Shown here: piece by piece, positions 44,155-53,920 of the stretch
Position numbering within the stretch: position 1 is the stretch's first letter
Layout: every line of letters begins with the position of its first letter
DNA from: Pontibacter korlensis
Lineage (GTDB): Bacteria; Bacteroidota; Bacteroidia; Cytophagales; Hymenobacteraceae
Assembly (NCBI RefSeq): GCF_000973725.1
Contig: NZ_CP009621.1
Coordinates: 5,263,001-5,327,000, forward strand
Direction of reading: 5' to 3'
Length of the DNA stretch: 64,000 nucleotides
Notes under the pieces: generated by a model
Told to the model about the DNA's origin: nothing
Seen by the model: only the letters and a program-made list of their open reading frames with translations
Database searches by the model: none
Program-made: the position numbers and the translations under genes

Positions 44155-45783
44155 CTTTGGTACAAAGATGCTGTGTTCTACGCTGTGGATGTGGAGAGTT
44201 TCCAGGACGGAAACGGGGATGGCGTGGGGGACTTTAAGGGTTTGACGAGCAGGTTAGATTACCTGTCTGACCTAGGCGTGGACTGCCTTTGGCTTCTCCC
44301 TTTCTATACCACCCCCAACCGCGACAACGGCTATGATGTGAAGGACTACTACTCCGTCGACAGTCGCCTGGGCAACCTGCGCAACTTTTCTGACTTTGTA
44401 GCCGCAGCCAGAGAAAGAAAAATCCGCATCCTGATCGATTTGGTCACTCACCATACTTCCGATGAGCACCCCTGGTTTCAGGCAGGCAGCGCAGACCCTA
44501 CTTCCAAATTCCATAGTTTTTATGTATGGCGCGAGGAAAAGCCCGCACAGGAAACAGAGAATATCTTCCCGGGGGAAGAAAACAGCATATGGACCTACGA
44601 GAAAAGAGCCGGGGCCTACTACCACCACAAGTTTTACAATTTTGAACCTGACCTGAATGCCGCCAACCCCGAGGTACAGGAGGAGATTAAATCCATCATA
44701 GAATTCTGGTTGTCGTTTGGCATCGACGGATTCCGGGTGGATGCGGCCACTCACCTGCTATCCGGCAAAGGCAAGGAAGGCAAAAGTATAAAACGTCCGG
44801 CTCAGTTTCTGAAAAGCCTTCGGAAGGCGGCCACCAAGAAAAGCGGTGCAACTATGCTGCTGGCGGAGGCTGATGTGCCAGCTGAGCAGATTGGCTTCTA
44901 CTACGGCAAGGGTGACCGCTTTAATCTGCTCTTCAACTTCCTGCTGGACAACTACATGTTTCTGGCGCTTGCCCGCGAGGAAGCAAAGCCAGTCGCAGAC
45001 TTCCTGCAAGTGTCCCTCCCCCCGAGCCGCTGCCAATGGGTAAACTTTCTGCGCAACCTCGATGAGCTTGACCTGGAGCGCCTCTCGGAAGAGGAGAGAC
45101 AGGATGTGTTTAGAAAATTCGCACCTAAAGAACACATGCGCATCTTCAACCGGGGCATCAGGAGGCGCATGGCCCCTATGCTGCATGGCAACAGGAAATA
45201 CCTGGAGATGGCCTATAGCATGCTTTTTACGATGCCCGGCTGACCGGTACTGGTGTATGGTGATGAGATAGGCATGGGCGATGACCTAAACCTGCCAGGC
45301 CGTATCAGCGTGCGCACCCCCATGCAGTGGACCAGCGATACGAACGGGGGTTTCTCGGAAGCCCCTCAGGAGCAGCTTGTCAGGCAACTTATCACCAGTG
45401 GCCCGTATAGTGTCAAGAAAGTGAATGCGGAGGCGCAGCAACATGACCAAAATTCGCTACTGAACTGGATGAAGCGCCTCATCCTGATGCGGAGGCACTG
45501 CCTCGAAGTAGGCTGGGGCGCACCAAGAGTGATAAAGGCAGACCAGCCGCATGTACTAGTCCACTCCTATGCCTGGAAAGAAAACGTGCTCGTCTTCGCG
45601 CACAACCTCTCCGCTAAACCCTGTAGGTTCACCATCAGCTCACGCAGGTTCCACCCCAGCCAGTTCGTGGACATCTTCTCCGACAGAGACTATGAACTTA
45701 CTGGGGAAGGCACCGTACAACTGGAACTGGAAGCTTATGGGTACAGATGGTTCAGGGTAAACCAGCTAAAGACGAAGCAGTAA
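44146..45783 (+). pseudogene. TreS-like GH13 enzyme, interrupted
   Basis: This alpha-amylase-family protein is of trehalose-synthase type, about 545 residues if read through. It has YKDAVFYAVDVESFQDGNGD, LVTHHTSDEHPWF, GFRVDAATHLL (nucleophile Asp199) and LLAEADVPAEQ (acid/base Glu241). The third block, normally RNHDE, reads FLRNLDELDLERL, with Leu305 replacing the conserved His. TGA at 45241-45243 (after LFTMPG) stops the frame. The same frame then continues PVLVYGDEIGMGDDLNLPGR, RTPMQW and a C-terminal beta domain to 45783. A nonsense change plus loss of the His suggests an inactive gene. The next GH13 gene starts 55 bases on. Confidence 0.85.
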
Positions 45784-45837
45784 TGTCGCCAGCAAACTAC
45801 CATGAATCGGACAAATTTATGATCAACTTGATAAGCT

Positions 45838-47441
45838 ATGAAACAGGAACAACAGCACCTTTGGTGGCAGAGTGGCATCATCTATCAGGTATACCCCCGC
45901 TCCTTCCAAGACTCTGACGGCGATGGCGTGGGCGACCTGCGCGGCATCATACAGCGTCTCGACTACCTAAAGTGGCTGAGCATCACAGCGGTCTGAGTCT
46001 CTCCCATTTACCCTTCGCCCATGGCCGATTTCGGCTACGACATCTCCGACTACTGCGGTATTCACCCCCTCTTCGGCACGATGGACGATTTTGACCAGCT
46101 GCTCGAGGAAGTGCACAGGCGGGATATGAAGCTTATACTTGACCTAGTGCCAAACCATACTTCCGACGATCACCCTTGGTTTGTAGAGGCCCGCTCCTCC
46201 CGCAACAGCCCCAAGCGCGACTGGTACATCTGGGAAAACTCTAAGGAGGATGGCTCAGAGCCCAATAACTGGCTCAGTATTTTTGGGGGCAGCGCCTGGG
46301 AGTGGGACGGGCACACACAGCAATATTATTACCACGCTTTCCACAAAAAGCAGCCCGACCTGAACTGGCGAAACCCTGAGGTGCAGCAGGCTATGCTGGA
46401 GGTGTGATACGCTTCTGGCTCAATAGAGGTGTGGATGGCTTTCGGGTGGACGTGATGTGGCACATGATAAAAGACAAGCAGCTGCGCGATAACTCGCCAA
46501 ACCCAGACTATAACCCGCTAGAACTGCCCTACCGCAGCCTTCTCCCCACCTACTCCACCGACCAGCCCGAGGTGCACGAGATTGTGTCCAAAATGCGGGA
46601 GGTGACAGACAGGTATGAGGAGCGCGTGCTAATTGGTGAGATATACCTGCCTATCCACCGCCTGGTGGCCTACTATGGGCAGGATAATAAGGGCGCGCAC
46701 CTGCCCTTCAACTTTCAACTGTTAACGCTGCCTTGGGATGCACAACAGATAGCCGCCGCTATAGCTGAGTATGAAGGCGCTCTGCCACCGGAGGGCTGGC
46801 CCAACTGGGTGCTGAGTAACCACGATAAGCCGCGCATCGTGAGCCGTACCGGGAAGTCACAGGCCCGGGTGGCGGCCATGCTGCTGCTCACCCTTCGTGG
46901 CACACCTACCCTGTACTATGGCGATGAGCTGGGCATGCGCGACGTGCCAATACCACCTGAGGAAGTACAGGACCCGCAGGGCCTCAACATGCCAGACATG
47001 CACCTTAGCCGCGATCCCGCCCGCACTCCCATGCAGTGGGACAATAGCAAGCATGCGGGCTTCACCAGCGGAAAGCCATGGCTCAGGCTCCCGGAGAATT
47101 ACCGCAAAGTCAATGTGCAAGCGCAGCAACAGGATCCATATTCCATGCTGTCCTTCTATAGAAGGCTGTTACAGCTGCGCAGGCAGGAAGCGGCCCTGCG
47201 TGTGGGTATGTTCGCTCCGGTTTATTCAGACTCACAGCTATTCGCCTATACCAGGCAGTCCGAAGGCCATACTTTCCTGATCGTGCTGAACCTGAGCCAC
47301 AGGCCAGCCTACTTCAAAGCCGAGCATGATACCTTTAGGGGAACCATTGTCATCAGCACTTACCTGGAACGTGAAGGCACAGCTGTAAGCGGCACTATTT
47401 TGCTGAGTGGGGATGAAGGCATTGTGGTGCGGCTGGAGTGA
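45838..47441 (+). pseudogene. GH13 alpha-glucosidase, interrupted twice
   Basis: The frame opens at ATG 45838: WWQSGIIYQVYPRSFQDSDG, DLRGIIQRLDYLKWL. It meets TGA at 45996-45998 where Trp is expected (ITAV-stop-VSPIYPSPMADFGYD). It continues with LVPNHTSDDHPWF to AMLEV, where GTG has become GTGTG, a two-base gain that shifts frame at about 46403. The second part has FWLNRGVDGFRVDVMWHMIK (nucleophile Asp), LIGEIYLP (Glu), WVLSNHDKPRIVS and a C-terminal beta domain to 47441. Relatives are oligo-1,6-glucosidases and alpha-glucosidases of about 535 residues. All catalytic residues are present, so decay looks recent. Confidence 0.88.
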
Positions 47442-47599
47442 AATTTACTTAGCCAGGCAACAATCATTTAGCTGGCAACTCCTCCTGCCGTGCACCAATT
47501 ATCACCAGGCATCAAGAGCAGGTATAAAACCCTATGCTCTAACATTTTGAGACTTACGCCGTTTCAAAAGAAACATGACACGAGAAAAGAAGAAAAGCT

Positions 47600-48055
47600 A
47601 TGGCACAAACACAGACATTGCAGGTATCAAGCTTTGCGTTCGATAAAAATGCTCCTATCCCGCCAAACTATACTTGTGACGGCGATAACATCAACCCTCC
47701 GCTGAGAATAGGCGACATACCGGAAAACGCGGAAAGCTTGGTAATCATTTTGGAGGACCCGGATGCCCCAAAGGGCACCTTTACCCATTGGATGGTATGG
47801 GGCATGCCCCCGAGGCCCAACATCGAAGAAAACAGCGAGCCGGACGGCGTAACAGGCCCGAACGGTTTTGGAGAGAACAAGTATATGGGTCCCTGCCCAC
47901 CCTCTGGAGAAGAGCACCGGTATTTTTTCAAGGTACACGCCCTCGACTCTAAGGCGAACCTGGATCCCGGCAGCACGAGGGAGGCGCTGGAGGCATTCCT
48001 TGGCGAGAAAACCATTGCCTATGGAGAATTAATGGGCACCTACAAAAAATCCTGA
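47600..48055 (+). CDS. PEBP-like (YbhB/YbcL) protein
   Basis: This 151-residue cytosolic protein belongs to the Raf-kinase-inhibitor/phosphatidylethanolamine-binding family. The ligand-pocket signature DPDAPKGTFTHWMVWGMPP and the second block YMGPCPPSGEEHRYFFKVHA are intact, and the opening YTCDGDNINPPL is typical of YbhB. Length is normal. The biological role of bacterial members is not settled. It follows the alpha-glucosidase by about 160 bases on the same strand and ends before a hairpin shared with a convergent small gene. It is intact, unlike its left neighbours. Confidence 0.92.
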   Translation: MAQTQTLQVSSFAFDKNAPIPPNYTCDGDNINPPLRIGDIPENAESLVIILEDPDAPKGTFTHWMVWGMPPRPNIEENSEPDGVTGPNGFGENKYMGPCPPSGEEHRYFFKVHALDSKANLDPGSTREALEAFLGEKTIAYGELMGTYKKS

Positions 48056-48073
48056 ACCTGAGTTTAAACATGC

Positions 48074-48108
48074 GCCCCTGCCAGAGAGAGCATCTTATCG
48101 GCAGGGGC
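48074..48108. terminator. Hairpin between convergent PEBP-like gene and small gene
   Basis: A 9-bp perfect GC stem (GCCCCTGCC with GGCAGGGGC) has a 17-base loop. It sits 18 bases after one stop and 24 bases before the other. Confidence 0.7.
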
Positions 48109-48131
48109 AGATAATGGTAAAACAGGAGCTG

Positions 48132-48341
48132 TCACTTCCAGGCTTCTTCCTTGCCCTCTTCATAGTGAGAGAATGCAGTAATCAGGCCGCCTAAAACCTC
48201 TGCAGAGGTCTCGAAAAGCGCTTTTGCCTTTGGCTCCTCCAGCCGACCGATGTCCTTGCGAAGATGATCCACTATCTCTTGCATTCCAGACCGTACATTC
48301 TGAACGTGCGCCTTAGGGTCTGACGTTTGTAAATCTTTCAT
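48132..48341 (-). CDS. Small hypothetical helical protein
   Basis: This 69-residue soluble protein is predicted almost entirely helical, with alternating charged and hydrophobic residues (MQEIVDHLRKDIGRLEEPKA, AEVLGGLITAFSHYEEGKEE). The clean start and stop and good codon usage suggest a real gene. I do not recognise a family. It is convergent with the PEBP-like gene and about 220 bases from the divergent pcm gene, within the stress-type cluster. Confidence 0.65.
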   Translation of the reverse strand: MKDLQTSDPKAHVQNVRSGMQEIVDHLRKDIGRLEEPKAKALFETSAEVLGGLITAFSHYEEGKEEAWK

Positions 48342-48565
48342 ATTTGTAAAAATTTAGAGGTTCATTTGTGTATACTGCCATTTGCATGAGGCTGTTACCA
48401 AGTCTGGTGGCGCTGTGTATTAAATTTGAGATACCTCCTCTCATACTCTGATTATTGGCTTTCCCCTGCTCAAAGAAAGGTTAAAACTTCAGGGCCTGCA
48501 CGATATCCCGAACCAATTTAACTACCATCGGTAAAAAGAATAATGATACGCTAAACCATAAAGCT

Positions 48566-49201
48566 ATGAGAACAACGAAAGAGGAAATGATAGAGCGCCA
48601 GCTCAGGGGAAGAGACATTACGGATGCTAAAGTGCTTGAGGCCATGCGGGAAGAAGACCGCTCGTTGTTTGTGCCGGACGACATGCTGGAGCATACTTAC
48701 GAGGACCGGGCGCTGCCTATTGGCAGAGAGCAGACCATCAGCCAGCCTTATATTGTGGCCTATATGGCACAGGCACTGAGGCTGGGGCCGGAAGATGTGG
48801 TAATGGAAGTAGGAACAGGCTGCGGCTACAATGCGGCTGTTATGTCCCGCATCGTAAAGCATGTATACAGTGTCGAGGTGATACAATGGCTGGCTGACCT
48901 GGCGAAGGAAAACCTGAGAAAGGCCCGAATAGAAAACGTAACCACCCGCCACGGAGACGGTTTCGGGGGCTGGCCCGAAGAGGCTCCTTTCGATGCCATC
49001 ATACTTACGGCCGCTCCGCCTGCCATACCAGAGCCACTTAAACAGCAGCTAAAAATAGGCGGCAGGTTACTTGCACCTGTCGGCAATGTGATGCAAAGCC
49101 TGGTGCTGCTGCAACGGACAGGCGCGGATTTTTTTGAAGAGAGAAAGCTCCTGCCCGTAAAGTTTGTCCCCATGACCGGAGAGGCCCAAAAGCGATTCTA
49201 A
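48566..49201 (+). CDS. pcm: Protein-L-isoaspartate O-methyltransferase
   Basis: This enzyme repairs proteins by methylating abnormal L-isoaspartyl residues with S-adenosylmethionine. The N-terminal MIERQLRGRDITDAKVLEAM is the family's substrate segment, ALPIGREQTISQPYIVAYM the conserved active-site loop, and VVMEVGTGCGYNAAVMSRIV the methyl-donor motif I. FDAIILTAAPPAIPEPLKQQ and GGRLLAPVGNVMQSLVLLQR follow. Length 211 is normal. It fits the stress-type neighbourhood, as repair matters in desiccated or long-lived cells. The next gene starts 20 bases after the stop, suggesting a two-gene transcript. Confidence 0.95.
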   Translation: MRTTKEEMIERQLRGRDITDAKVLEAMREEDRSLFVPDDMLEHTYEDRALPIGREQTISQPYIVAYMAQALRLGPEDVVMEVGTGCGYNAAVMSRIVKHVYSVEVIQWLADLAKENLRKARIENVTTRHGDGFGGWPEEAPFDAIILTAAPPAIPEPLKQQLKIGGRLLAPVGNVMQSLVLLQRTGADFFEERKLLPVKFVPMTGEAQKRF

Positions 49202-49220
49202 ACCGGACACAGCAGACAAA

Positions 49221-50375
49221 ATGATGCAGGAAGGCAACAGCGAAAATCTGGAAAAGGCCCGGAAGCTAATGGATGATTTTGCCCGTAGAACCGGCCTGAC
49301 AGGCAGTGGAGGCGATGCAGCACAGCGCTACCTATGGACGGATGCCTTTGCCGTGCAAACCTGTTTTGGGCTGGCGCACGCCCTCGATGAAGACAGCTAC
49401 AGAAAGCTTGCACTTAGGCTCATCGGTGCAGTACACGAGCACCTGGGCAAATACCGGCAGGATGACATTCGGAAAGGCTGGATAAGCGGTTTACCTGAAG
49501 CGGAAGGACAACAGCACCCCACGGCAGGCGGCTTGCGCATCGGCAAAAGGCTGCCAGAGCGAGAAGCTGATGAACCTTCTAACGAGCAGCTGGAGTGGGA
49601 GCGTGACGGCCAGTACTTCCATTACATCACCCGTTGGATAAATGCCCTGCTGCAAGCCCGGCAGGAAGCGGGTCAGCAACGTTACGCCGACTGGGCCGCC
49701 GAGCTGATACAGGCAGGCGGAAAGTTTATAGACAAGAGCGGTGGCCGGATGAGGATGTACTGGAAAATGAGTATAGATTTATCCCGGCCGCTGGTGCCAA
49801 GCATGGGTGCCCACGACCCGATGGAAGGTTTGATATGCGCCGAAAGCGCACGGGAAGCCGCACCAGACAAAGCATCAGAACTGGAGCCACTTATTAGCGA
49901 TTTCAAGAAACTCTGTACCGGCCGCGACTGGTCAACTACCGATACGCTCGGCATTGGCGGGCTATTGCTTAACACACTGCGTGCGGCAGAACTGGCTTCT
50001 GCGCAAGGCACACTACCTGAGGAGATAAGACCTGAAAAGCTTTTGGCCGACAGCCTCTACGGCCTGAAGGTATATGCACGCATGCACGAGGCAAACCGGC
50101 CTGCCCGTCAGCGGCTGGCCTTCCGGGAGTGCGGTTTGTCGCTTGGCCTGCGTGCCCTCTCCGGCATGAAAGAGCAGGTAACAGCCTTAGACCTCGGCGA
50201 ACTGGACAGATTTATACCTTTGGCCGATGCTATAGAAGATTTCTGGAGTAACCCTGCAAACCAGCAAGCCCCCACCTGGACTGAGCATCTGGACATCAAC
50301 GCCGTATCGCTTGCGGCAAGTATGGTTGCCGGCCATTATCCTCACGCTTTCTGCGCCATCCGGAATACTCAGTAA
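49221..50375 (+). CDS. Unknown 384-residue protein, possible alpha/alpha-barrel
   Basis: This soluble protein has no signal peptide. It is made of repeated amphipathic helices with Trp/Tyr-rich turns (YLWTDAFAVQTCFGLAHALD, WERDGQYFHYITRWINALLQ, MRMYWKMSIDLSRPLVPSMG, HDPMEGLICAESAREA). The spacing resembles the six-hairpin toroids of sugar-processing enzymes, but I cannot assign a family, and this is an inference. It lies 20 bases after pcm on the same strand, so the two are probably co-expressed. It is intact. The broken erythromycin-esterase gene converges on it from the right with only 20 bases between. Confidence 0.7.
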   Translation: MMQEGNSENLEKARKLMDDFARRTGLTGSGGDAAQRYLWTDAFAVQTCFGLAHALDEDSYRKLALRLIGAVHEHLGKYRQDDIRKGWISGLPEAEGQQHPTAGGLRIGKRLPEREADEPSNEQLEWERDGQYFHYITRWINALLQARQEAGQQRYADWAAELIQAGGKFIDKSGGRMRMYWKMSIDLSRPLVPSMGAHDPMEGLICAESAREAAPDKASELEPLISDFKKLCTGRDWSTTDTLGIGGLLLNTLRAAELASAQGTLPEEIRPEKLLADSLYGLKVYARMHEANRPARQRLAFRECGLSLGLRALSGMKEQVTALDLGELDRFIPLADAIEDFWSNPANQQAPTWTEHLDINAVSLAASMVAGHYPHAFCAIRNTQ

Positions 50376-50395
50376 GCTCTGTTCTGGACTCAGTT

Positions 50396-51693
50396 TTAAA
50401 TACCAAAAGGAAAAGTTTCCGGCGCTAAATGGCCACTTGGCTGCATTCGCAAAGGATGCAGCGCACGGGTCTTGTCTATGTACAGGAAGGCATCATAGCG
50501 GGAGGAAAGTTTGGTCGGAACATAGTTGCCTCTCTCCCACTCCAGATTATACACCACGCCAATGGCCCTGTGCCCCAGCCAACCGCTGAAATGCTCCTTT
50601 AAAGCAGGCTTCTCGTCAAATAGCAGGAGTTTGTTTTCCGATGACACTGCATGCAGCATCTCTTCCACGCTGTTCTCTATGACCTACGGCACCTCCATTT
50701 CCTGCATGGTGGCTCCCCAGGCCCTGCCGGCTATCACAGAACCTTCATAAGAGCCAAACCCTACCAGCACCACACCATCTTGCTCATGCTGCTCCCGCAC
50801 CAGTTGGCCTACGTTCATGTTGCCCCGGTCTGCCATGTTTGTATAGCGGGCATCGCCAATGTGGGTGTTGTGCTCCCAAACAATTACCTTCGCATCCGGC
50901 CCGTGGAAGTTCATCAGAGAGTTCAGCGTTTCCACCATGTGCAGGTCCCGCACGTTCCAGGAGTTACCCCCAAAGGATGCCATGGTTCTGTAGTATTTCT
51001 CGCCGTTTGCCGCCACCAGCGCATTCATCTCCGCGTTCAGCCTTGCCTCCGGGTCATGGTCATAGCTTGGGGCTTTTTGCCGTACTTCGTGCAGAAGCTT
51101 CACCACCGCATCTTTGCAGCTTGGCTTCATCATGCTCAGCGCAGAGGCATAAGTCTCTTCCTCGCCATAAGGCTCAAAGCAGTCGATGGCCTTTTTGGCG
51201 ATTCAGCCGCTTTCGGGTCTTCCTTTTCCAGGTACTCCACAATAAGCTCCATAGACTCCCAGAGGCTATACACATCCAGCCCATAAAAGCCGATTTTCCT
51301 ACCGAAGCCAAGTTTGCTGTTATACTTCCGTAGCCACTCCGCCAAGGCCGCAATTTCCCAGTTGGCCCACATCCAGGTAGGCCAGCGGTCGAACTGGTGC
51401 AGCACGTCGGTAATGGTTCCGCTGGCATCGGCGTAGCCTTTTATCCAGCGGTTTATACTATAGCAGTTTGGCCAGTCGCCTTCTACGGCAATAAAGTTAA
51501 AGCCCTTCTCCTCTATCAGTCTCCTAGATATTTCGGCCCGCCATGTATAGTATTCATGCGTGCCGTGGGAGGCTTCCCCAAGCAGAACATACTTCGCATC
51601 GCCGATTCTTTCCAGCAGCGGGTCCAGGTCTTTCGTGTTTTGCAGGGGGTGAAAATCTTTGCTTGTTAATGAGTCTGAAGAAGCTTCAGCCAT
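50396..51693 (-). pseudogene. Broken erythromycin-esterase-family protein
   Basis: The N-terminal 160 residues are in frame: YVLLGEASHGTHEYYTWRAE, FIAVEGDWPNCYSINRWIKG, WMWANWEIAALAEWLRKYNS and IGFYGLDVYSLWESME. A frameshift near 51200 (after DPKAAESPK) moves to YDHDPEARLNAEMNALVAA, SWNVRDLHMVETLNSLMNFH and VIVWEHNTHIGDARYTNMAD. Then a TAG (after QEMEVP) precedes a last in-frame part, NSVEEMLHAVSSENKLLLFD to the C-terminus. The EASHGTHE and WEHNTHIGD histidines and glutamates are the family's active-site residues. One frameshift and one nonsense codon make it a likely pseudogene. In such clusters this family is not tied to macrolide resistance. Confidence 0.85.
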
Positions 51694-51771
51694 AATACCT
51701 TCGTTTTAAGTGTAAGATGAAGCACAGCGCCAGTAAGGCTCTTTTGAATGGATATCAACCCAAGGCAGCTG

Positions 51772-52227
51772 CTACTCGCCCCCTTCCGCCTGCACTGGAA
51801 ATAGCGCCTGTACCTCCTTCGGCATTTGGGTGGCAATATGCTGCAACTGGCCTTCTGTGAGGTAGCGGGTACCGAGCGAGGAGAGAACCATGGAAATCAG
51901 ATCCTCTGTATGCTGGCCCCAATCAAACTGCTGCTCGCCGAGCTGTGCCTGCTCCTGCTTCACGGCATCCTTAAACTCTTCGAGTGTCTGGAGCTGCAGC
52001 GGCTTTTCTGTATATTCCCAATGCTCCACGTATACTCCCTTCAGGAACATAGGCAGCTGCGAGAGCATATGAAACGACTCACTTATCACAATGTGGTCGC
52101 GCAGGGTATGCAGTACGGCCCGCAGCAGAATATAGGTCTGCCCCACCGCCTCTGGGTGCCCCAGGTCATTGGCGAGTTGCCTGATGTACTCATTTGCCTC
52201 TTGGGCGAATTTCTCAAAGTTTGCCAT
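51772..52227 (-). CDS. DUF2267 protein (paralogue 1)
   Basis: This 151-residue soluble, helical protein contains FAQEANEYIRQLANDLG, AVGQTYILLRAVLHTLRDHI, SESFHMLSQLPMFLKGVYVE and LGTRYLTEGQLQHIATQMP. These are the two repeat-like halves of DUF2267, where each half has a helix with L-R-D and the second ends before a low-potential P-x-x-V-x-x-L-F. The function is unknown. Two more copies lie at 56444-56878 and 56910-57365. It follows the erythromycin-esterase gene's start by 78 bases on the same strand and is divergent from the Nramp gene (about 190 bases). Confidence 0.88.
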   Translation of the reverse strand: MANFEKFAQEANEYIRQLANDLGHPEAVGQTYILLRAVLHTLRDHIVISESFHMLSQLPMFLKGVYVEHWEYTEKPLQLQTLEEFKDAVKQEQAQLGEQQFDWGQHTEDLISMVLSSLGTRYLTEGQLQHIATQMPKEVQALFPVQAEGGE

Positions 52228-52419
52228 AGCTTATTTCGTTTAGCGAGATGAACAGAAATGTAAATCAATGGTTTATGCGTTTTAAACGCACTAAAGCCGA
52301 ACAGGTTTACTCCAAACAAAACAGCACAGCAACGTATGAGTAAAGCAAGTATAAGCCATGGCTTTAGTGCCCATTTAAAGGCTTAAATAAACAGTTTCTT
52401 TACCCTCTAAGTAAAGCCT

Positions 52420-53889
52420 ATGTCTAGAAGAGAAGAAATTGAAAGACGGAAAGACTTACCGGATGCACCTAAAGGCTGGGATAGGTTTAAGTGGTACGGC
52501 CCCGGACTGCTCTGGATGGTGGCCGCTGTAGGCTCGGGTTCCGTGCTGTTCACCCCCCGTATCGGGGCCAGATATGGTTACGAGTTCCTGTGGATGGCGC
52601 TGATTTTCATTTTCCTTATGTGGGTGATGATTCGGGAGGTGGGGCGGTATAATGTCGTGACCGGCAAAACCATTTTTGAGGGCTACCGTGACATCTCGGG
52701 CAAATCGAACTGGTCACTATACTTCATACTTGTACCGCAGATCCTGGCGGCTGTAGTCACGATTGCAGGTATAGCGGCACTGGCAGGAAGCGCCATGATG
52801 ATCGTTTTGCCCTGGCAGTATGAGGCGTATGCGGCGACCATCATCGTCCTGTGCCTGATAATAGTTCTGACGGGCACCTACAAAACCTTTGAGCGCATCA
52901 TGTCCATCATGGCCGGTGTCCTGGTGTTCATCGTCGTTGTTACTGCCTTCAGGGTTTTGCCGGATAGCGGGGAGCTGGGGCAAGGCATTGTACCAGCCAT
53001 CCCTGAGAATATAGATATTGAGTTTGTGCTCCCGTGGGTTGGGTTTATACTTGCCGGGGCCTCCGGTATCATGTGGTTCTCATATTGGGTGTCGGCAAGG
53101 AAGTATGGCGGTGAGCTTACCCGTGAGGAGGAGGTCAACAAGTTTTCTGAAGAAGAGGAGCAGGAGGATATCCAACAAAGCGAGGAAGTGTATGCACAGC
53201 AGAAAAGCTGGATCAAAACTCTGACGGTTACCTCTGCCATAGGCGTTGTGGGTGGTGGCATAGTGCTGCTCTCGTTTCTGGTGCTGGGTGCCGAGCTGCT
53301 GCGCCCGCAGGGGCTGATCCCGGAGGGCATTGATGTGGCCAAAGACCTGACGCGGCTGCTGTCGCAGGTGTGGGGCGAAATCGGGAAGTGGGTATTTGTT
53401 ACCGGCATCATGATCGCTCTGCTCGGCACCATCCTCTCAAACCAGGACGGCTACGGGCGCATGTTTGCCGACGGCACCGTTATTCTACTGATGCCACTCC
53501 TGAAAAAGAAAGAGCTGGTAAACCCTGGCCTGCCGGATACCGCTGAGGACAAGGCAAAGCCACGGGATGGGCTGGACGGCAGGAAGAAAAAAATCACCTC
53601 ATTCCTCCTCGATAAAAAGAAGCTGCGGGTAATCTATGCTATCGTACTCGGTGCTGCTTTGCCTCTTGTCGCTTTTTTCATCGTGCGGGACCCGGTAGAG
53701 ATTTTATCAATTGCCGGCACGGTGGCTGCCGTACATACGCCCGTGGTGGTGTTTCTGACGCTCCACTTAAACCGCAACCGCTTACCAAAGCCGCTCCGGC
53801 CCGGCGGGTTTGTCACTGTCGCCATGTGGCTGTCCGGCATTGCCTACGGTGCCTTTGCCGTTTACCACTTTGCCACGCTTAGCCAATAG
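52420..53889 (+). CDS. Nramp-family transporter lacking the metal-site motif
   Basis: This 489-residue protein has 11 or so membrane helices. It opens GPGLLWMVAAVGSGSVLF, which aligns with the first helix of Nramp metal transporters, where DPGN is expected; here the residues are GSGS. The MPH motif of helix 6 reads SGIMWFSYWVSA. The later QDGYGRMFADGT block is well preserved. A charged loop of about 40 residues (LTREEEVNKFSEEEEQEDIQ) sits between helices 6 and 7. Such variants are Nramp-related proteins that do not fit the Mn/Fe rule; the substrate is open. It is intact and convergent with the CDF gene. Confidence 0.85.
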   Translation: MSRREEIERRKDLPDAPKGWDRFKWYGPGLLWMVAAVGSGSVLFTPRIGARYGYEFLWMALIFIFLMWVMIREVGRYNVVTGKTIFEGYRDISGKSNWSLYFILVPQILAAVVTIAGIAALAGSAMMIVLPWQYEAYAATIIVLCLIIVLTGTYKTFERIMSIMAGVLVFIVVVTAFRVLPDSGELGQGIVPAIPENIDIEFVLPWVGFILAGASGIMWFSYWVSARKYGGELTREEEVNKFSEEEEQEDIQQSEEVYAQQKSWIKTLTVTSAIGVVGGGIVLLSFLVLGAELLRPQGLIPEGIDVAKDLTRLLSQVWGEIGKWVFVTGIMIALLGTILSNQDGYGRMFADGTVILLMPLLKKKELVNPGLPDTAEDKAKPRDGLDGRKKKITSFLLDKKKLRVIYAIVLGAALPLVAFFIVRDPVEILSIAGTVAAVHTPVVVFLTLHLNRNRLPKPLRPGGFVTVAMWLSGIAYGAFAVYHFATLSQ

Positions 53890-53920
53890 TAGCAACCACC
53901 CTACAGCTGAGTTTGCTCAG

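Noticed and set aside
10721..45998. TGA read as tryptophan in this organism
   Set aside because: TGG is used for Trp in all intact genes and TGA ends normal genes; the in-frame TGA codons occur only in genes that also carry frameshifts.
50396..51693. Macrolide resistance gene
   Set aside because: The family name comes from erythromycin esterase, but this member is in a stress-type cluster and is broken by a frameshift and a nonsense codon.
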